From: Microbacterium sp. CBA3102
GTDB lineage: Bacteria > Actinomycetota > Actinomycetes > Actinomycetales > Microbacteriaceae
Length of the DNA: 64,000 nt
NCBI RefSeq assembly: GCF_007954505.1
Contig: NZ_CP042412.1
Location: 1,798,001-1,862,000 of the forward strand
Direction: 5' to 3'
The notes beneath the pieces were generated by a model. The model did not search any database. It saw only the letters and a program-made list of their open reading frames with translations, and was not told the DNA's origin. Made by a program: the position numbers and the translations under genes. Of this stretch, positions 16,586 through 25,479 are shown in pieces; within the stretch, counting starts at the first letter, position 1, and the number at the start of each line of letters is the position of its first letter.

Positions 16586-18247
16586 ATGGCTACGGAGAAG
16601 TCGTCGAGCACCCCCGATGCCGGGGACAAAGGGTTCCTGAACTGGATCGAGAAGGTCGGCAACAAGGTGCCGGATCCGACGATCATGTTCGTCTACCTGA
16701 TCGGCCTCATCGCCGTGCTCTCCGCGATCCTCGCGTGGATCGGGGTGTCGGTCACCGACGATGTCGTGATCCCCGTTCCGAAGGAAGAGTTCTCCCAGGT
16801 CAACGAGCAGTTCGGTGGCAACTGGCAGATCTATGACACCACCACCGGGATGCCCGCCGAGATCCCCGACTACACGATCGAGGAGCGCACCTTCGAGGTG
16901 CGCAACCTGCTCTCGATCGACGGCATCCGCTTCTTCTTCTCCTCCTTCGTCGACAACTTCGCGGGCTTCGGTGTGGTCGCCGTCGTGCTCATCGCGATGG
17001 CGGGCGTCGGTGTGGCAGAGCACGCGGGGTTGATGGGCGCGATGATCCGTCGCGTCGTGAAAGTGGCCCCGCGCCGTTGGCTCGCGTTCATCCTGATCTT
17101 CGTCGGTGTGCTGTCGTCGGTGGCGACGGATGCCGGCTACCTGATCCTCGTGCCGCTCGCCGCCGCAGCCTTCCTCACCGTCGGGCGGCATCCGCTGGCC
17201 GGCCTCGCCGGCGCATTCGCCGGTGTCGGCGCGGCCTTCGGGGCGAATCTCCTGATCACGCCCAGCGACAGCATGCTCACCGAGATCACCAATGAGGTGC
17301 TCGTCAGCGCCGGGATGCAGCCGATCGAGGTGACGCAGAACTTCTACTTCGGGATCGTGTCGACCTTCCTGCTCGCCACGGTGGCGCTCCTGGTGACGGT
17401 GTTCGTCACCGAGAAACGTCTGGGCTCCTACGACCGCAGAGACATGACGATCGCGGATGAGGCCGAAGGCGTCGACCACGATGCCGAGGCCCGCGGGCTG
17501 AAGTTCTCGTTCTGGGCGCTGCTGGGGTTCGTCGCCCTGGTCCTCGCGCTGACCCTGCCACCCGGCGCACCGCTGCGTGACCCGGAGACCGGCGCGATCA
17601 TCGGCACGACGCCCTTCATGGCCAGCCTGGTGTTCCTCATCTCCCTCGCCTTCCTGGTGTGCGGCGTCGCCTACGGCGCGGGGGCGAGGACGCTGCGAGG
17701 CGGAACGGCCACCGTCCGTGCGATCGCCAAGACGTTCGCGAGTCTGGGCGGTCTGCTGGTGATGTTCCTGATGATCGCCCAGTTCATCGCGCTGTTCAAC
17801 TGGACCAATCTCCCGACCGTCGCCGCGGTCTCGGCCGCCGAGCTGCTGGAGCAGGCGAGTGTCCCCGCCATCGTCCTGCTGCTCGCGTTCATCGTCGTGA
17901 TCGTGATCCTGGACTTCATCCTCCCGGGGCTCGTGCCCAAGTGGGTGATCTTCGCGCCGGTGTTCATCCCGATCTTCGCGTCGCTCGACGTGGCACCGCA
18001 GACGCTCCTCGCCGCCTACCGGGTGGGGGACTCGCCCGTGAACGTGCTCACGCCGCTGATGGTCTACCTGCCGTTCATGGTCACCGTGGCGCAGCGTTAC
18101 AAGAAGGAGGCGGGTATCGGCACGATCATCGCCCTGATGATCCCGTATGCGGTGTGGATGCTGCTCTCCTGGACGGCGCTGTACGTGGTCTGGTTCCTCC
18201 TCGGCATCCCCTGGGGCCCGGGCTCACCGGTCGACATCGCCGGCTGA
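16586..18247 (+). CDS. AbgT family transporter
   Basis: This roughly 553-aa membrane protein belongs to the AbgT family (p-aminobenzoyl-glutamate uptake in E. coli; antimetabolite efflux in MtrF and YdaH). Its N-terminus FLNWIEKVGNKVPDPTIMFVYL is the classic family signature. About eleven hydrophobic segments follow, with SVATDAGYLILVPLAAAAF and a mirrored FILPGLVPKWVIFAPVFIP close to the substrate/cation site. The chosen ATG 16586 has AGGA 11 nt upstream; ATG 16577 in the same frame adds MGA and is an alternative. The gene for a leucyl aminopeptidase follows 55 bases later, which suggests that an imported peptide-like compound is hydrolysed in the cytosol. Substrate is not proven. Confidence 0.92.
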   Translation: MATEKSSSTPDAGDKGFLNWIEKVGNKVPDPTIMFVYLIGLIAVLSAILAWIGVSVTDDVVIPVPKEEFSQVNEQFGGNWQIYDTTTGMPAEIPDYTIEERTFEVRNLLSIDGIRFFFSSFVDNFAGFGVVAVVLIAMAGVGVAEHAGLMGAMIRRVVKVAPRRWLAFILIFVGVLSSVATDAGYLILVPLAAAAFLTVGRHPLAGLAGAFAGVGAAFGANLLITPSDSMLTEITNEVLVSAGMQPIEVTQNFYFGIVSTFLLATVALLVTVFVTEKRLGSYDRRDMTIADEAEGVDHDAEARGLKFSFWALLGFVALVLALTLPPGAPLRDPETGAIIGTTPFMASLVFLISLAFLVCGVAYGAGARTLRGGTATVRAIAKTFASLGGLLVMFLMIAQFIALFNWTNLPTVAAVSAAELLEQASVPAIVLLLAFIVVIVILDFILPGLVPKWVIFAPVFIPIFASLDVAPQTLLAAYRVGDSPVNVLTPLMVYLPFMVTVAQRYKKEAGIGTIIALMIPYAVWMLLSWTALYVVWFLLGIPWGPGSPVDIAG

Positions 18248-18302
18248 CCGACATCGCCGGCGGACGACGTATCCGAACAACCGCACAGAAGGAGCAGACC
18301 TC

Positions 18303-19808
18303 ATGGACCGCAGACCCAACAAGCTGATCCCTGCCGATCTGAAGACCACGCCCGGGCTGGATGCCGTGGACACCGTGGATCTCCGGGTCGGTGAGATCGC
18401 CTCCGACGTCGAGGCGATCGGAGTCGGGGTGTACACCGACGGGGACGTTCCGGGTGAGCTCGGGTTCGACCGCGCCGGCCTGGAGGATGCGGGGTTCACT
18501 GCCGAGCCGGGGACCTCTCTGGTGCTGCCGCGCGCGGGTCAGCCGGATCTCGTCGCCGTCGGTCTGGGCGATCGGGCGGATGTCGGGCCGCGTGGCCTTC
18601 GCGATGCAGCGGCTGCACTCGCTCGCGCCGTCCCCCGTCGGGCGACCCTGGGGCTGCGGATCGGCGACCTCGCGGGGGTGGAGGCAGGCGAGGCTGTGCG
18701 AGCGCTCGCCGAAGGGGCACTCCTCGCGCGCTACCGGTACACGGTGCTGAACGCGTCGTCGAAGCACGTCCCGCTCGCCGCCTTCACCGTGGATGTGCCG
18801 GGCGCGGACGGCGGGCCACTCGAGGTCGCACGCACGGCTGCCCGCGCTGGTGTCGTGGCCCGTGATCTGGCGAACACCCCGCCCGGTCACCTGACGGCGG
18901 TGAACATGGGCGAGATCGCGGTGGAACTCGGAGCGCGTTTCGGATTCGAGGTCGAGCTGTTCGACAAGCAGGCGCTCATCGATCTCGGCTGCGGGGGTCT
19001 GCTCGGCGTCAATCAGGGATCCGTGGAGGAGCCGCGCATGATCAAGCTCGTCTACACGCCCGAAGGTGGCGGCTCCGGCCACCTCGGCCTGGTGGGCAAG
19101 GGCATCATGTACGACTCGGGTGGCATCAGCCTCAAGCCCAGCGACCCGATGCATCTGCTCATGAAGATGGACATGGGCGGTGCTGCGGCCGTGCTCGGTG
19201 CCTTCGTCGGGCTGCGCGACGCCGGAGTCTCGACCAAGGTCTCGGGCTGGCTGATGTGCACCGACAACATGCCGTCCGGTACCGCGTACAAACTTGGTGA
19301 CGTGCTCACGGCGCGCGGCGGCACCACGATCGAGGTGAAGAACACCGATGCCGAAGGGCGTCTCGTGATGAGCGATGCCCTCGTGCTCGCGACCGAGGAC
19401 GGGGTGGACGCGATCGTCGACATCGCCACACTCACCGGTGCCGCATTGGTCTCTCTCGGCTCCGCGACCGCGCCGGTCTTCGGCAACGACCAGACGGTGG
19501 TCGACCGGGTGCGTGAGGCCGCGGCGCTCGCCGACGAGCCCGTGTGGCAGCTGCCGCTCGAGCAGAAGTATCGCAAGCAGCTCGACTCGGACATCGCCGA
19601 CATCGCGAACCTCGGTGGCCCCTTCGCCGGAGCCACGACGGCGGCGCTGTTCCTGCAGCACTTCGTGGGCGAGACGCCGTGGGCGCACATCGACATCGCC
19701 GGGACGATGCAGACCGAGAAGGACGACTCCTGGCGCACCGCGGGTGCCACCGGCTTCGGTGCGCGACTGTTGTTGGAGGCGGCCCGGAGCTTCACGCCGA
19801 CCTCGTGA
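18303..19808 (+). CDS. pepA: Leucyl aminopeptidase (M17 family)
   Basis: This 501-aa cytosolic metallopeptidase removes N-terminal residues from peptides using two metal ions. The M17 signatures are intact: VGKGIMYDSGGISLKP from residue 264, containing the metal- and substrate-contacting Lys266 and Asp271, and NTDAEGRL from residue 347. The C-terminal catalytic half is well conserved, while the N-terminal macro-like domain diverges as is normal. AGAAGGAG precedes the ATG at 18303. It is probably cotranscribed with the AbgT transporter. Its stop lies only 3 bases from the stop of the convergent RNA ligase-like gene. The same family includes DNA-binding PepA proteins, but no such role can be inferred. 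Confidence 0.95.
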   Translation: MDRRPNKLIPADLKTTPGLDAVDTVDLRVGEIASDVEAIGVGVYTDGDVPGELGFDRAGLEDAGFTAEPGTSLVLPRAGQPDLVAVGLGDRADVGPRGLRDAAAALARAVPRRATLGLRIGDLAGVEAGEAVRALAEGALLARYRYTVLNASSKHVPLAAFTVDVPGADGGPLEVARTAARAGVVARDLANTPPGHLTAVNMGEIAVELGARFGFEVELFDKQALIDLGCGGLLGVNQGSVEEPRMIKLVYTPEGGGSGHLGLVGKGIMYDSGGISLKPSDPMHLLMKMDMGGAAAVLGAFVGLRDAGVSTKVSGWLMCTDNMPSGTAYKLGDVLTARGGTTIEVKNTDAEGRLVMSDALVLATEDGVDAIVDIATLTGAALVSLGSATAPVFGNDQTVVDRVREAAALADEPVWQLPLEQKYRKQLDSDIADIANLGGPFAGATTAALFLQHFVGETPWAHIDIAGTMQTEKDDSWRTAGATGFGARLLLEAARSFTPTS

Positions 19809-19811
19809 GCC

Positions 19812-20402
19812 TCAGCCGCCGAGGGGGATCACCTCGGCGTGCTCGGCGCCGTCCTGGTACCAGACCAGTTCGGCTTCGCGCACGACTTCGGCAGGCTGTG
19901 GAGTGAGGGAGCGGGCCTCCTCTTGGACGACGCGGTCCCACGTGGCGGCGTCGAGCGTCTTGCCGTAGAGCACGGACAGATGGAACGTCCACTCCTCGAG
20001 GGGCAGCTCTCCGATGCGACGAAGATCCGTGCGATCCAGCGCATCGGTCAGCGACGAGTACGCGGAGACGAGTGACGTCGTGCGTGCGAGACGGACGACC
20101 AGGATCTGCCAGGGCGTGGGGAACTCGTCGACGGCTTCGCCGATGATCTCGAAGGGCGACTGCTGCGCGGCCCACGCGCGCACCAGCTCGCCGAGCTCCT
20201 CTCGCCGTTCCGGTTCGAAGAAGCCTCGGAGGGTGACGTGCTCCGTGTGCGGGTGTCGTAGCGGCATGCCCAGATGCGCGAGCGCGGTGCTCTGGATCTC
20301 CCGGTAGGTCGCTGCGACGTCCGCGGTCGGCCGGAGCACGAGGTACTGCTGACCGTTCAGGCTCTCCAGTTGGTCGGGGGTGCTCATGAACGGTCGGCGC
20401 AT
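19812..20402 (-). CDS. 2'-5' RNA ligase/phosphodiesterase superfamily protein
   Basis: This 196-aa protein of the 2H phosphoesterase superfamily has the two catalytic HxT/S motifs: HVT at residues 55-57 and HLS at 141-143, each followed by a hydrophobic strand. Such enzymes open cyclic 2',3'- or 1'',2''-phosphates or cut 2'-5' bonds in RNA-derived molecules. The true physiological substrate of bacterial LigT-like proteins is poorly known. The ATG at 20402 lies 6 nt after a TAGGCT box and there is no ribosome site, so a leaderless transcript is likely; ATG 20387 is a weaker alternative. Confidence 0.85.
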   Translation of the reverse strand: MRRPFMSTPDQLESLNGQQYLVLRPTADVAATYREIQSTALAHLGMPLRHPHTEHVTLRGFFEPERREELGELVRAWAAQQSPFEIIGEAVDEFPTPWQILVVRLARTTSLVSAYSSLTDALDRTDLRRIGELPLEEWTFHLSVLYGKTLDAATWDRVVQEEARSLTPQPAEVVREAELVWYQDGAEHAEVIPLGG

Positions 20403-20408
20403 GCGGAG

Positions 20409-20414
20409 AGCCTA
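20409..20414 (-). promoter_or_regulatory. -10 box for leaderless RNA ligase-like gene
   Basis: TAGGCT on the minus strand, 6 nt before the ATG at 20402. Confidence 0.5.
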
Positions 20415-20431
20415 GGTCTCGTCGAGGGGGA

Positions 20432-20516
20432 TGCGAAAACGGAGACCGAAACACTCCGGCCCGGCGAGTCATGAATCGACGCGCCGGACCGGGAGCGGAT
20501 GGTCTCCGTTTTCGCA
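20432..20516 (-). terminator. Long-stem inverted repeat after the YhgE-like gene
   Basis: TGCGAAAACGGAGACC at 20432-20447 pairs perfectly with 20501-20516. Inside the 53-nt loop, CTCCGGCCCGGCG and CGCCGGACCGGGAG can extend the stem imperfectly. It starts 7 bases after the stop of the YhgE-like gene and would end that operon before the leaderless gene begins. Confidence 0.6.
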
Positions 20517-20522
20517 GGGTGC

Positions 20523-22496
20523 TCAGGCCGTGGCGATGACCGCCCGCGCCGAAGTGGTCCGTCGGAGGGCGACGGCGAGGGTCGTGGCCACGAGCGACAG
20601 CACGCCCCACACCACCAGGGCTGCGACCGCAGATCCACTCCCGGCGATCAGTCCTGCGAAGGCCGGAGCGGTGGGCAGGACCGCGCCGAGTCCGGCCAGC
20701 CAATCGGGCACGGTGGAGATCAGACCCGTGGCGACCGCGAGCACACCGACGAGCGCCGAGATCCAGCGCCCCACACCGCCGAACAGTGCGACGAGTGCCT
20801 GGTTCACAGCGGCGAACACCACGCCGGCGAGCACGGCTGTGCCGGCGAAGGCCCACCAGGCGGGGGTGTCGTAGCTCGCGACGATCTGCACGATCAACGA
20901 CACCAGTAGGCCCTGCCCTGCCCCGATCAGAGCAGCGGGTGCGAAGGCGCGCAACGTGAGCGTGGCAGACGAGCGTCGTGAGGTGAGGGTGCGGGCGGTG
21001 TGGGCGCGCAGGACGAGGAAGGTCGCGAGTCCGCCGAACCACAGCACGACCGCGGCGAGCAGCGGGATCGCGGTCGGGCCGAAGATCGTGTCCATCGACG
21101 AGTTCGACGACACCGGATCGGCGATCACCGAGGCGAGGGACTTCGACTCGCTGTCGCTGAAGGAGGGGAGCGAGTCGGAGGCCGTGCGCAGCCCGCCCGC
21201 GAGGTCACCCGTACCGGTGGCCAGGGTGTCGAGCCCGGTCGAGAGCTCGGTGGCACCGTCGGCGAGGGCGGTGGCGCCGGTCGACAGCTGGGTGGCTCCG
21301 GATGCGATGCCCCGCGCGCCCGTGGCGGACGCGCTGATGCCCTGATCCGCGAGCTGGGTGAGCCCGGACGACAGCTGCGTGACACCGGCGCCGGCTTGGG
21401 ACATCTGCCCGGCGAGGGTCGAGAACGTCCCCGGAAGCGCGGCGACTCCGGCGGCGACCTTCTTGCTGTTCAGGATGCCGGAGGCCGTGCCGGCGTCCGT
21501 CGCCACGGTTCCTGCCTCCGCGGCCAGGTCGGAGAGCTGCTGGCATTCCGCCGGGTCCGAGACCGGGGGCGTGCAGGCCGCGGTTGCTGCGGCCCCGAGC
21601 TTCTGAGCGAGGTCGGCCGAGCCGCTCGCGGCCGCTTGCGCCGACGAGGACGCGCTCTGAATCGCGCCGACCAGTTGCTTCGAGTCCTCGGCTCCGGACT
21701 GGAGCTGAGATGCCCCAGCTGTCAGCCCTGACCCGATCTGCGCAGCACCCGCGGCGGCATCCCGCGTCTTGCCCGCGATCGTGTCGAGTCCCGTGGCGAG
21801 TGACGATGCGCCGGTGCTCAGTTCTCCCGCACCGGAAGCGAGTTGGGTGGCGCCGTCGGGGATCGCGGCGGCTCCGGTCGCGGCATCCCGCGCTCCGTTC
21901 GCGAGCTTCAACGCACCATCCGCCGCCTCGCCGATCTGGTCGCCGATCGTTGTGAAGCCGACCAGGATGTTCTCGGTCGTGGCCTCGGAGAGCATGGTGC
22001 CCATGGTCGAGGCGGCGACGTCGGCGATCTGGCCCGTGATGAGGTCATCGGCGACGAGGCCGTCGTCGGGTGTGGTCACGGTGATCGTGGCCTGCTCGGC
22101 CTTCCCGCCGCCGTCCGAGATCGCGGTGCCCGCGGAGGTGGCGGCTGCGGAGAACTCCTCCGGGATCGTGATGACGGCCTGGTAGGTGCCGTCGGCGAGT
22201 CCGTCGGTGGCGTCGTCCTGGTTGGAGATGACCCAGGTGAGGTTCGAGTCCAGGTCGTCCGATCCTTCGACCAGGCCCGAGGCGAGCTGGCGTCCGAGCG
22301 GGGTCACCTGCCCGTCGATGGTCACCGGATCGTCGAGGTTGACGATCGCCGCGGTCATCGAGTCCAGACGCTCGGTCGGGTTCTGCAGGGCCGCGACCAG
22401 GATGCCGCCGACCGCGGCAGGCAGGAGCAGCACTCCGAGAATCGTGAGCCACGTGATGGGTTTGCGGGAGCGGGCGCGCTCGATGGGGAGGGTCAT
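20523..22496 (-). CDS. YhgE/Pip-domain membrane protein
   Basis: This 657-aa protein has the phage-infection-protein layout: one membrane helix near the N-terminus (ITWLTILGVLLLPAAVGGILVAAL), an extracytoplasmic domain with DGTYQAVITIPEEFSA, a long repeat-rich middle (residues about 200-440) built of GA/QL/SG/L units such as LASGAGELSTGASSL, and five C-terminal membrane segments that resemble an ABC-2 type permease. Homologues take part in phage adsorption or, as EsaA, in type VII secretion; no ESX genes are present here. Its ATG overlaps the stop of the MMPL gene (ATGA), so the two are coupled and probably work together in the envelope under the TetR regulator. Confidence 0.88.
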   Translation of the reverse strand: MTLPIERARSRKPITWLTILGVLLLPAAVGGILVAALQNPTERLDSMTAAIVNLDDPVTIDGQVTPLGRQLASGLVEGSDDLDSNLTWVISNQDDATDGLADGTYQAVITIPEEFSAAATSAGTAISDGGGKAEQATITVTTPDDGLVADDLITGQIADVAASTMGTMLSEATTENILVGFTTIGDQIGEAADGALKLANGARDAATGAAAIPDGATQLASGAGELSTGASSLATGLDTIAGKTRDAAAGAAQIGSGLTAGASQLQSGAEDSKQLVGAIQSASSSAQAAASGSADLAQKLGAAATAACTPPVSDPAECQQLSDLAAEAGTVATDAGTASGILNSKKVAAGVAALPGTFSTLAGQMSQAGAGVTQLSSGLTQLADQGISASATGARGIASGATQLSTGATALADGATELSTGLDTLATGTGDLAGGLRTASDSLPSFSDSESKSLASVIADPVSSNSSMDTIFGPTAIPLLAAVVLWFGGLATFLVLRAHTARTLTSRRSSATLTLRAFAPAALIGAGQGLLVSLIVQIVASYDTPAWWAFAGTAVLAGVVFAAVNQALVALFGGVGRWISALVGVLAVATGLISTVPDWLAGLGAVLPTAPAFAGLIAGSGSAVAALVVWGVLSLVATTLAVALRRTTSARAVIATA

Positions 22497-25348
22497 GCGG
22501 TCACCTCGGTGGCTTTCGTCGTGTCGTCTTCAGGCCGAGGCCCCCGTTCTTCGTCGGCACCCCCGTCTGGATGCGGTGACTTGAGGGGGTGTCGACGCTC
22601 GGCGGGGGTGTCGACGGAGAGAAGCTCGGGGGTGGGACGACCTGCGGCGGCGAGGAGGTCGCGCGCGACCTCGGGTGCGGTGGTCGTGAGGATCACGGCG
22701 GTCGCAGCATCCGCATCCCGGAGTCGGGCGGCGATCTGATCGCGCGCGGCGAGGGGGAGCCTCTCGACGCCGTCGATCACGACCACCGCGGGTCGATCGC
22801 GCAGCGCCTCGGAGAGCTCGGATGCCGGGACCCCGGCGTCCGTCGCGATCAAGGCGCCGACGTGTGCGCGCACCCAGGCCGCGCGTCCTGGCAGCAGATG
22901 CCCCGCCACCCGGAGGCGTCCCGCGTCAGGCGTCACCCGTCCGGCGATCGTCAGAGCCAGCGCACGCAACGCGGCACCGGAACTCCCGGTCAGCAGCAGC
23001 GCTCCGCCCGGCCGGACCCGGAGGTGCAGCCCGTCGATCCCGGCATCCGTCAGCACGAGGTCGTCGGCGGCGACGATCGAACCGTCTCCCGGCCAGGCAG
23101 CGAGGTGCCGCTCGCGTTCCACCGCCTCGCCCTCGACGTCGACGCGGGGGAGGACCTTCTCCAGCCAGGCCGGGAGCTCCCAGGCGCGCTCGCCGAGGAT
23201 GGCCATCAGCGCGGGGATCAAGGTCATGCGCACCAGGAAGGCATCGATCGCGATCCCGGCCGCGAGGCCCAGGGCGATGGGTTTGAGCGACGAGTCGCCC
23301 TCGGGGACGAACGCCACGAAGACGGCGAACATGATGAGGCCGGCCGCCGTGACCACCTTCGCCGACCCGGTGAACCCGCTGCGAACGGTGCGCAATGCGG
23401 CAGCGCGCCGCGTCGCCCGGTCGGGGCTCTTGGAGTCCGGGTCGTGCACGAAGTCCTCCCGCATGCGCGAGACGAGGAAGACCTGGTAGTCCATCGCGAG
23501 TCCGAACAGCACGCCCATCAGGATGATCGGCATGAAGCTGATGATGGGCCCGACCCGGGCGACGTGCAGGAGGTCGGCGAACCAGCCCCATTCGAACACG
23601 GCCCCGACGACGCCGAACGCCGCCACGATCGAGAGCAGGTATCCGGCGGCCGCGGTGATCGGCACCCACAGCGAGCGGAACACGATGGTCAGCAGGATGA
23701 GGGAGAGGCCGATCACGAAGATGCCGAACGGCAACAGGGCATTGCCGAGCTGATCGGAGATGTCGATGCCGACGGCGGTGAAGCCGGTGACCTTGAGGTC
23801 GATGCCGAACTCGTCGAACCACTCGTCGTGATGGCTGCGCAGTTCGCGGACGAGGTCGGCGGTCGCCGGGTCGTCCGGGGCCGTCTCCGGGATGATCTGG
23901 ACGATGCCGGTGTCAGCGGTCTCGTTCGGTGTCGCGAGGGCGACTTCCTTGACGCCGGGCACCTTCGCGACGGCATCCCCGAGGTCTTCCATCAAGGTGA
24001 GCGGATCGGTGGACGTGACGATCGTGCCCGTGAGGATCAGCGGGCCGTTGAACCCGGGTCCGAATTCCTCAGCGACGAGGTCGTAGTTCTGACGCGCTTC
24101 CGAGTCTTTCGGCAGCACCCCGGCGTTCGGGAGGGCGAGGTTCAGGCTGAGGGCGGGGATGGCCACGATGCCGAGGCCGATCACCACGGCGAGGGAGACG
24201 AGGAGGGGGCGCTTGGTGACACCGTTCACCCAGCGGGCACTGCCCTTGGCGCGGGCGGGAGCCGCGGGCGCGCTGTCGGGGTCGTCGCTCGCGTCCGTCT
24301 TCTTGGGCTTCGGTGCGCGCTTCGGCCGACCGGCCACTCTGCCCTTCATGAATCCGAGGAGCGCGGGGGTGAGGGTGACCGCGATCGCGACCGCGACGGC
24401 CACGGCGACCGAGGCGGCGATGCCCATGGTCGTCAGGAACGGGATGCCGGCGAAGCCGAGTCCGATCAGGGCGATGAGCACGGTGACGCCCGCGAACACC
24501 ACGGCGGAGCCAGCCGTCCCGACGGCGCGCGACGCGGACTCCTCCGGATCGACGCCCTCGCGCACCTGATCCTGATGCCGCGCCATGATGAACAGTGCGT
24601 AGTCGATGCCGACCGCGAGCCCGAGCATGAGCGCCAGCAGCGGCGTGGTGGAGGAGACCGTGGCGAAGGCCGTCGCCGTGAAGATGCCTGCCATCGAGAT
24701 GCCGACGCCGAGGATCGCCGTGAGGAGGGGAAGACCGGCGACGACGAATGAGCGGAAGGTGACGATCAGGACCAGCAGCGCGATGAGCAGACCGACCGCC
24801 TCGGTGAGCGTGACGCCCGGGATCGAGATCGCGAAGAGGTCGCCGCCGAGGGAGGTCTGTGCGCCGTCCGGGAGCTCGGAGTCCAGGTCGCCCACGACGG
24901 TGCGCAGTGCCTCTTTCGTGTCGTCCGAGACATCCGTGGACTCACCGTCGAACTGCACACGGACGATCGCCGCGGTGTCGTCGTCGTTGATCATCCCGCT
25001 GACCATCTCGTCGTACGGCGAGGTGGCCGCGAGGACACCGTCGAGGTCCGCGAGTTCGTCGACGGCCTCTTCGATGTGGTCGCGGTAGTCGTCATCCGTG
25101 ACCTGATCGCCGTCGGCGGCCACCACGATGAACTGCGCGTTCGTGCCGCTCACCTGGGGGAAGGACCGGGAGAGCTGCTCCAGACCTGCCTGGGACTCGG
25201 TTCCGGGGATGGAGAAGGTGTTGTCCGTACCTGCGCCGAGCACGAGGGCACCGGCACCGGCGATGCCGAGCGCGAGGAGCCAGGACACGAGGACTCGCCA
25301 CGGGTGACGGAACGACCAACGTCCGAGTGAGGACAGGAGTGTGGACAC
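22493..25348 (-). CDS. MMPL (RND superfamily) transporter with C-terminal pseudo-ABC domain
   Basis: Residues 1-728 of this 951-aa protein form a complete MMPL permease: two sets of six membrane segments with extracytoplasmic domains after helix 1 and helix 7, and conserved GIDYALFIMARHQDQVREG and GLAMDYQVFLVSRMREDF. From residue 729 comes an extra cytosolic part that looks like an ABC nucleotide-binding domain (LHLRVRPGGALLLTGSSG at about 774-791; PAVVVIDGVERLP at about 853). It lacks the Walker A lysine (GSSGAALR), the LSGGQ signature and the Walker B glutamate, so ATP hydrolysis is unlikely. The GTG at 25348 has GGAGGAA upstream. Function is probably export of a hydrophobic or envelope compound, inducible through TetR. 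Confidence 0.9.
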   Translation of the reverse strand: MSTLLSSLGRWSFRHPWRVLVSWLLALGIAGAGALVLGAGTDNTFSIPGTESQAGLEQLSRSFPQVSGTNAQFIVVAADGDQVTDDDYRDHIEEAVDELADLDGVLAATSPYDEMVSGMINDDDTAAIVRVQFDGESTDVSDDTKEALRTVVGDLDSELPDGAQTSLGGDLFAISIPGVTLTEAVGLLIALLVLIVTFRSFVVAGLPLLTAILGVGISMAGIFTATAFATVSSTTPLLALMLGLAVGIDYALFIMARHQDQVREGVDPEESASRAVGTAGSAVVFAGVTVLIALIGLGFAGIPFLTTMGIAASVAVAVAVAIAVTLTPALLGFMKGRVAGRPKRAPKPKKTDASDDPDSAPAAPARAKGSARWVNGVTKRPLLVSLAVVIGLGIVAIPALSLNLALPNAGVLPKDSEARQNYDLVAEEFGPGFNGPLILTGTIVTSTDPLTLMEDLGDAVAKVPGVKEVALATPNETADTGIVQIIPETAPDDPATADLVRELRSHHDEWFDEFGIDLKVTGFTAVGIDISDQLGNALLPFGIFVIGLSLILLTIVFRSLWVPITAAAGYLLSIVAAFGVVGAVFEWGWFADLLHVARVGPIISFMPIILMGVLFGLAMDYQVFLVSRMREDFVHDPDSKSPDRATRRAAALRTVRSGFTGSAKVVTAAGLIMFAVFVAFVPEGDSSLKPIALGLAAGIAIDAFLVRMTLIPALMAILGERAWELPAWLEKVLPRVDVEGEAVERERHLAAWPGDGSIVAADDLVLTDAGIDGLHLRVRPGGALLLTGSSGAALRALALTIAGRVTPDAGRLRVAGHLLPGRAAWVRAHVGALIATDAGVPASELSEALRDRPAVVVIDGVERLPLAARDQIAARLRDADAATAVILTTTAPEVARDLLAAAGRPTPELLSVDTPAERRHPLKSPHPDGGADEERGPRPEDDTTKATEVTA

Positions 25349-25373
25349 GCGTTCCTCCGAAGGGTGCGGGGTG

Positions 25374-25406
25374 GATACACAGGTGTATCCGATACATAGA
25401 TGTATC
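25374..25406. promoter_or_regulatory. Twin TetR operators between MMPL and TetR genes
   Basis: Two 16-bp palindromes stand in tandem: GATACACAGGTGTATC at 25374-25389 and GATACATAGATGTATC at 25391-25406. Both have 7-bp arms around AG, and their centres are 17 bp apart. They lie between the divergent MMPL (start 25348) and TetR (start 25480) genes, so one element can repress both promoters. Confidence 0.85.
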
Positions 25407-25479
25407 GTAAGGTGACCCGCACGGGTGAGTCTGTGTGCGGGGTGTGAATCGTGCGAGAGTGATGGGTCAGGAGGTTTCG

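Noticed and set aside
20523..22496. A type VII (ESX) secretion locus suggested by the YhgE protein
   Set aside because: No EccC, EccB, WXG100 or other ESX gene is present nearby.
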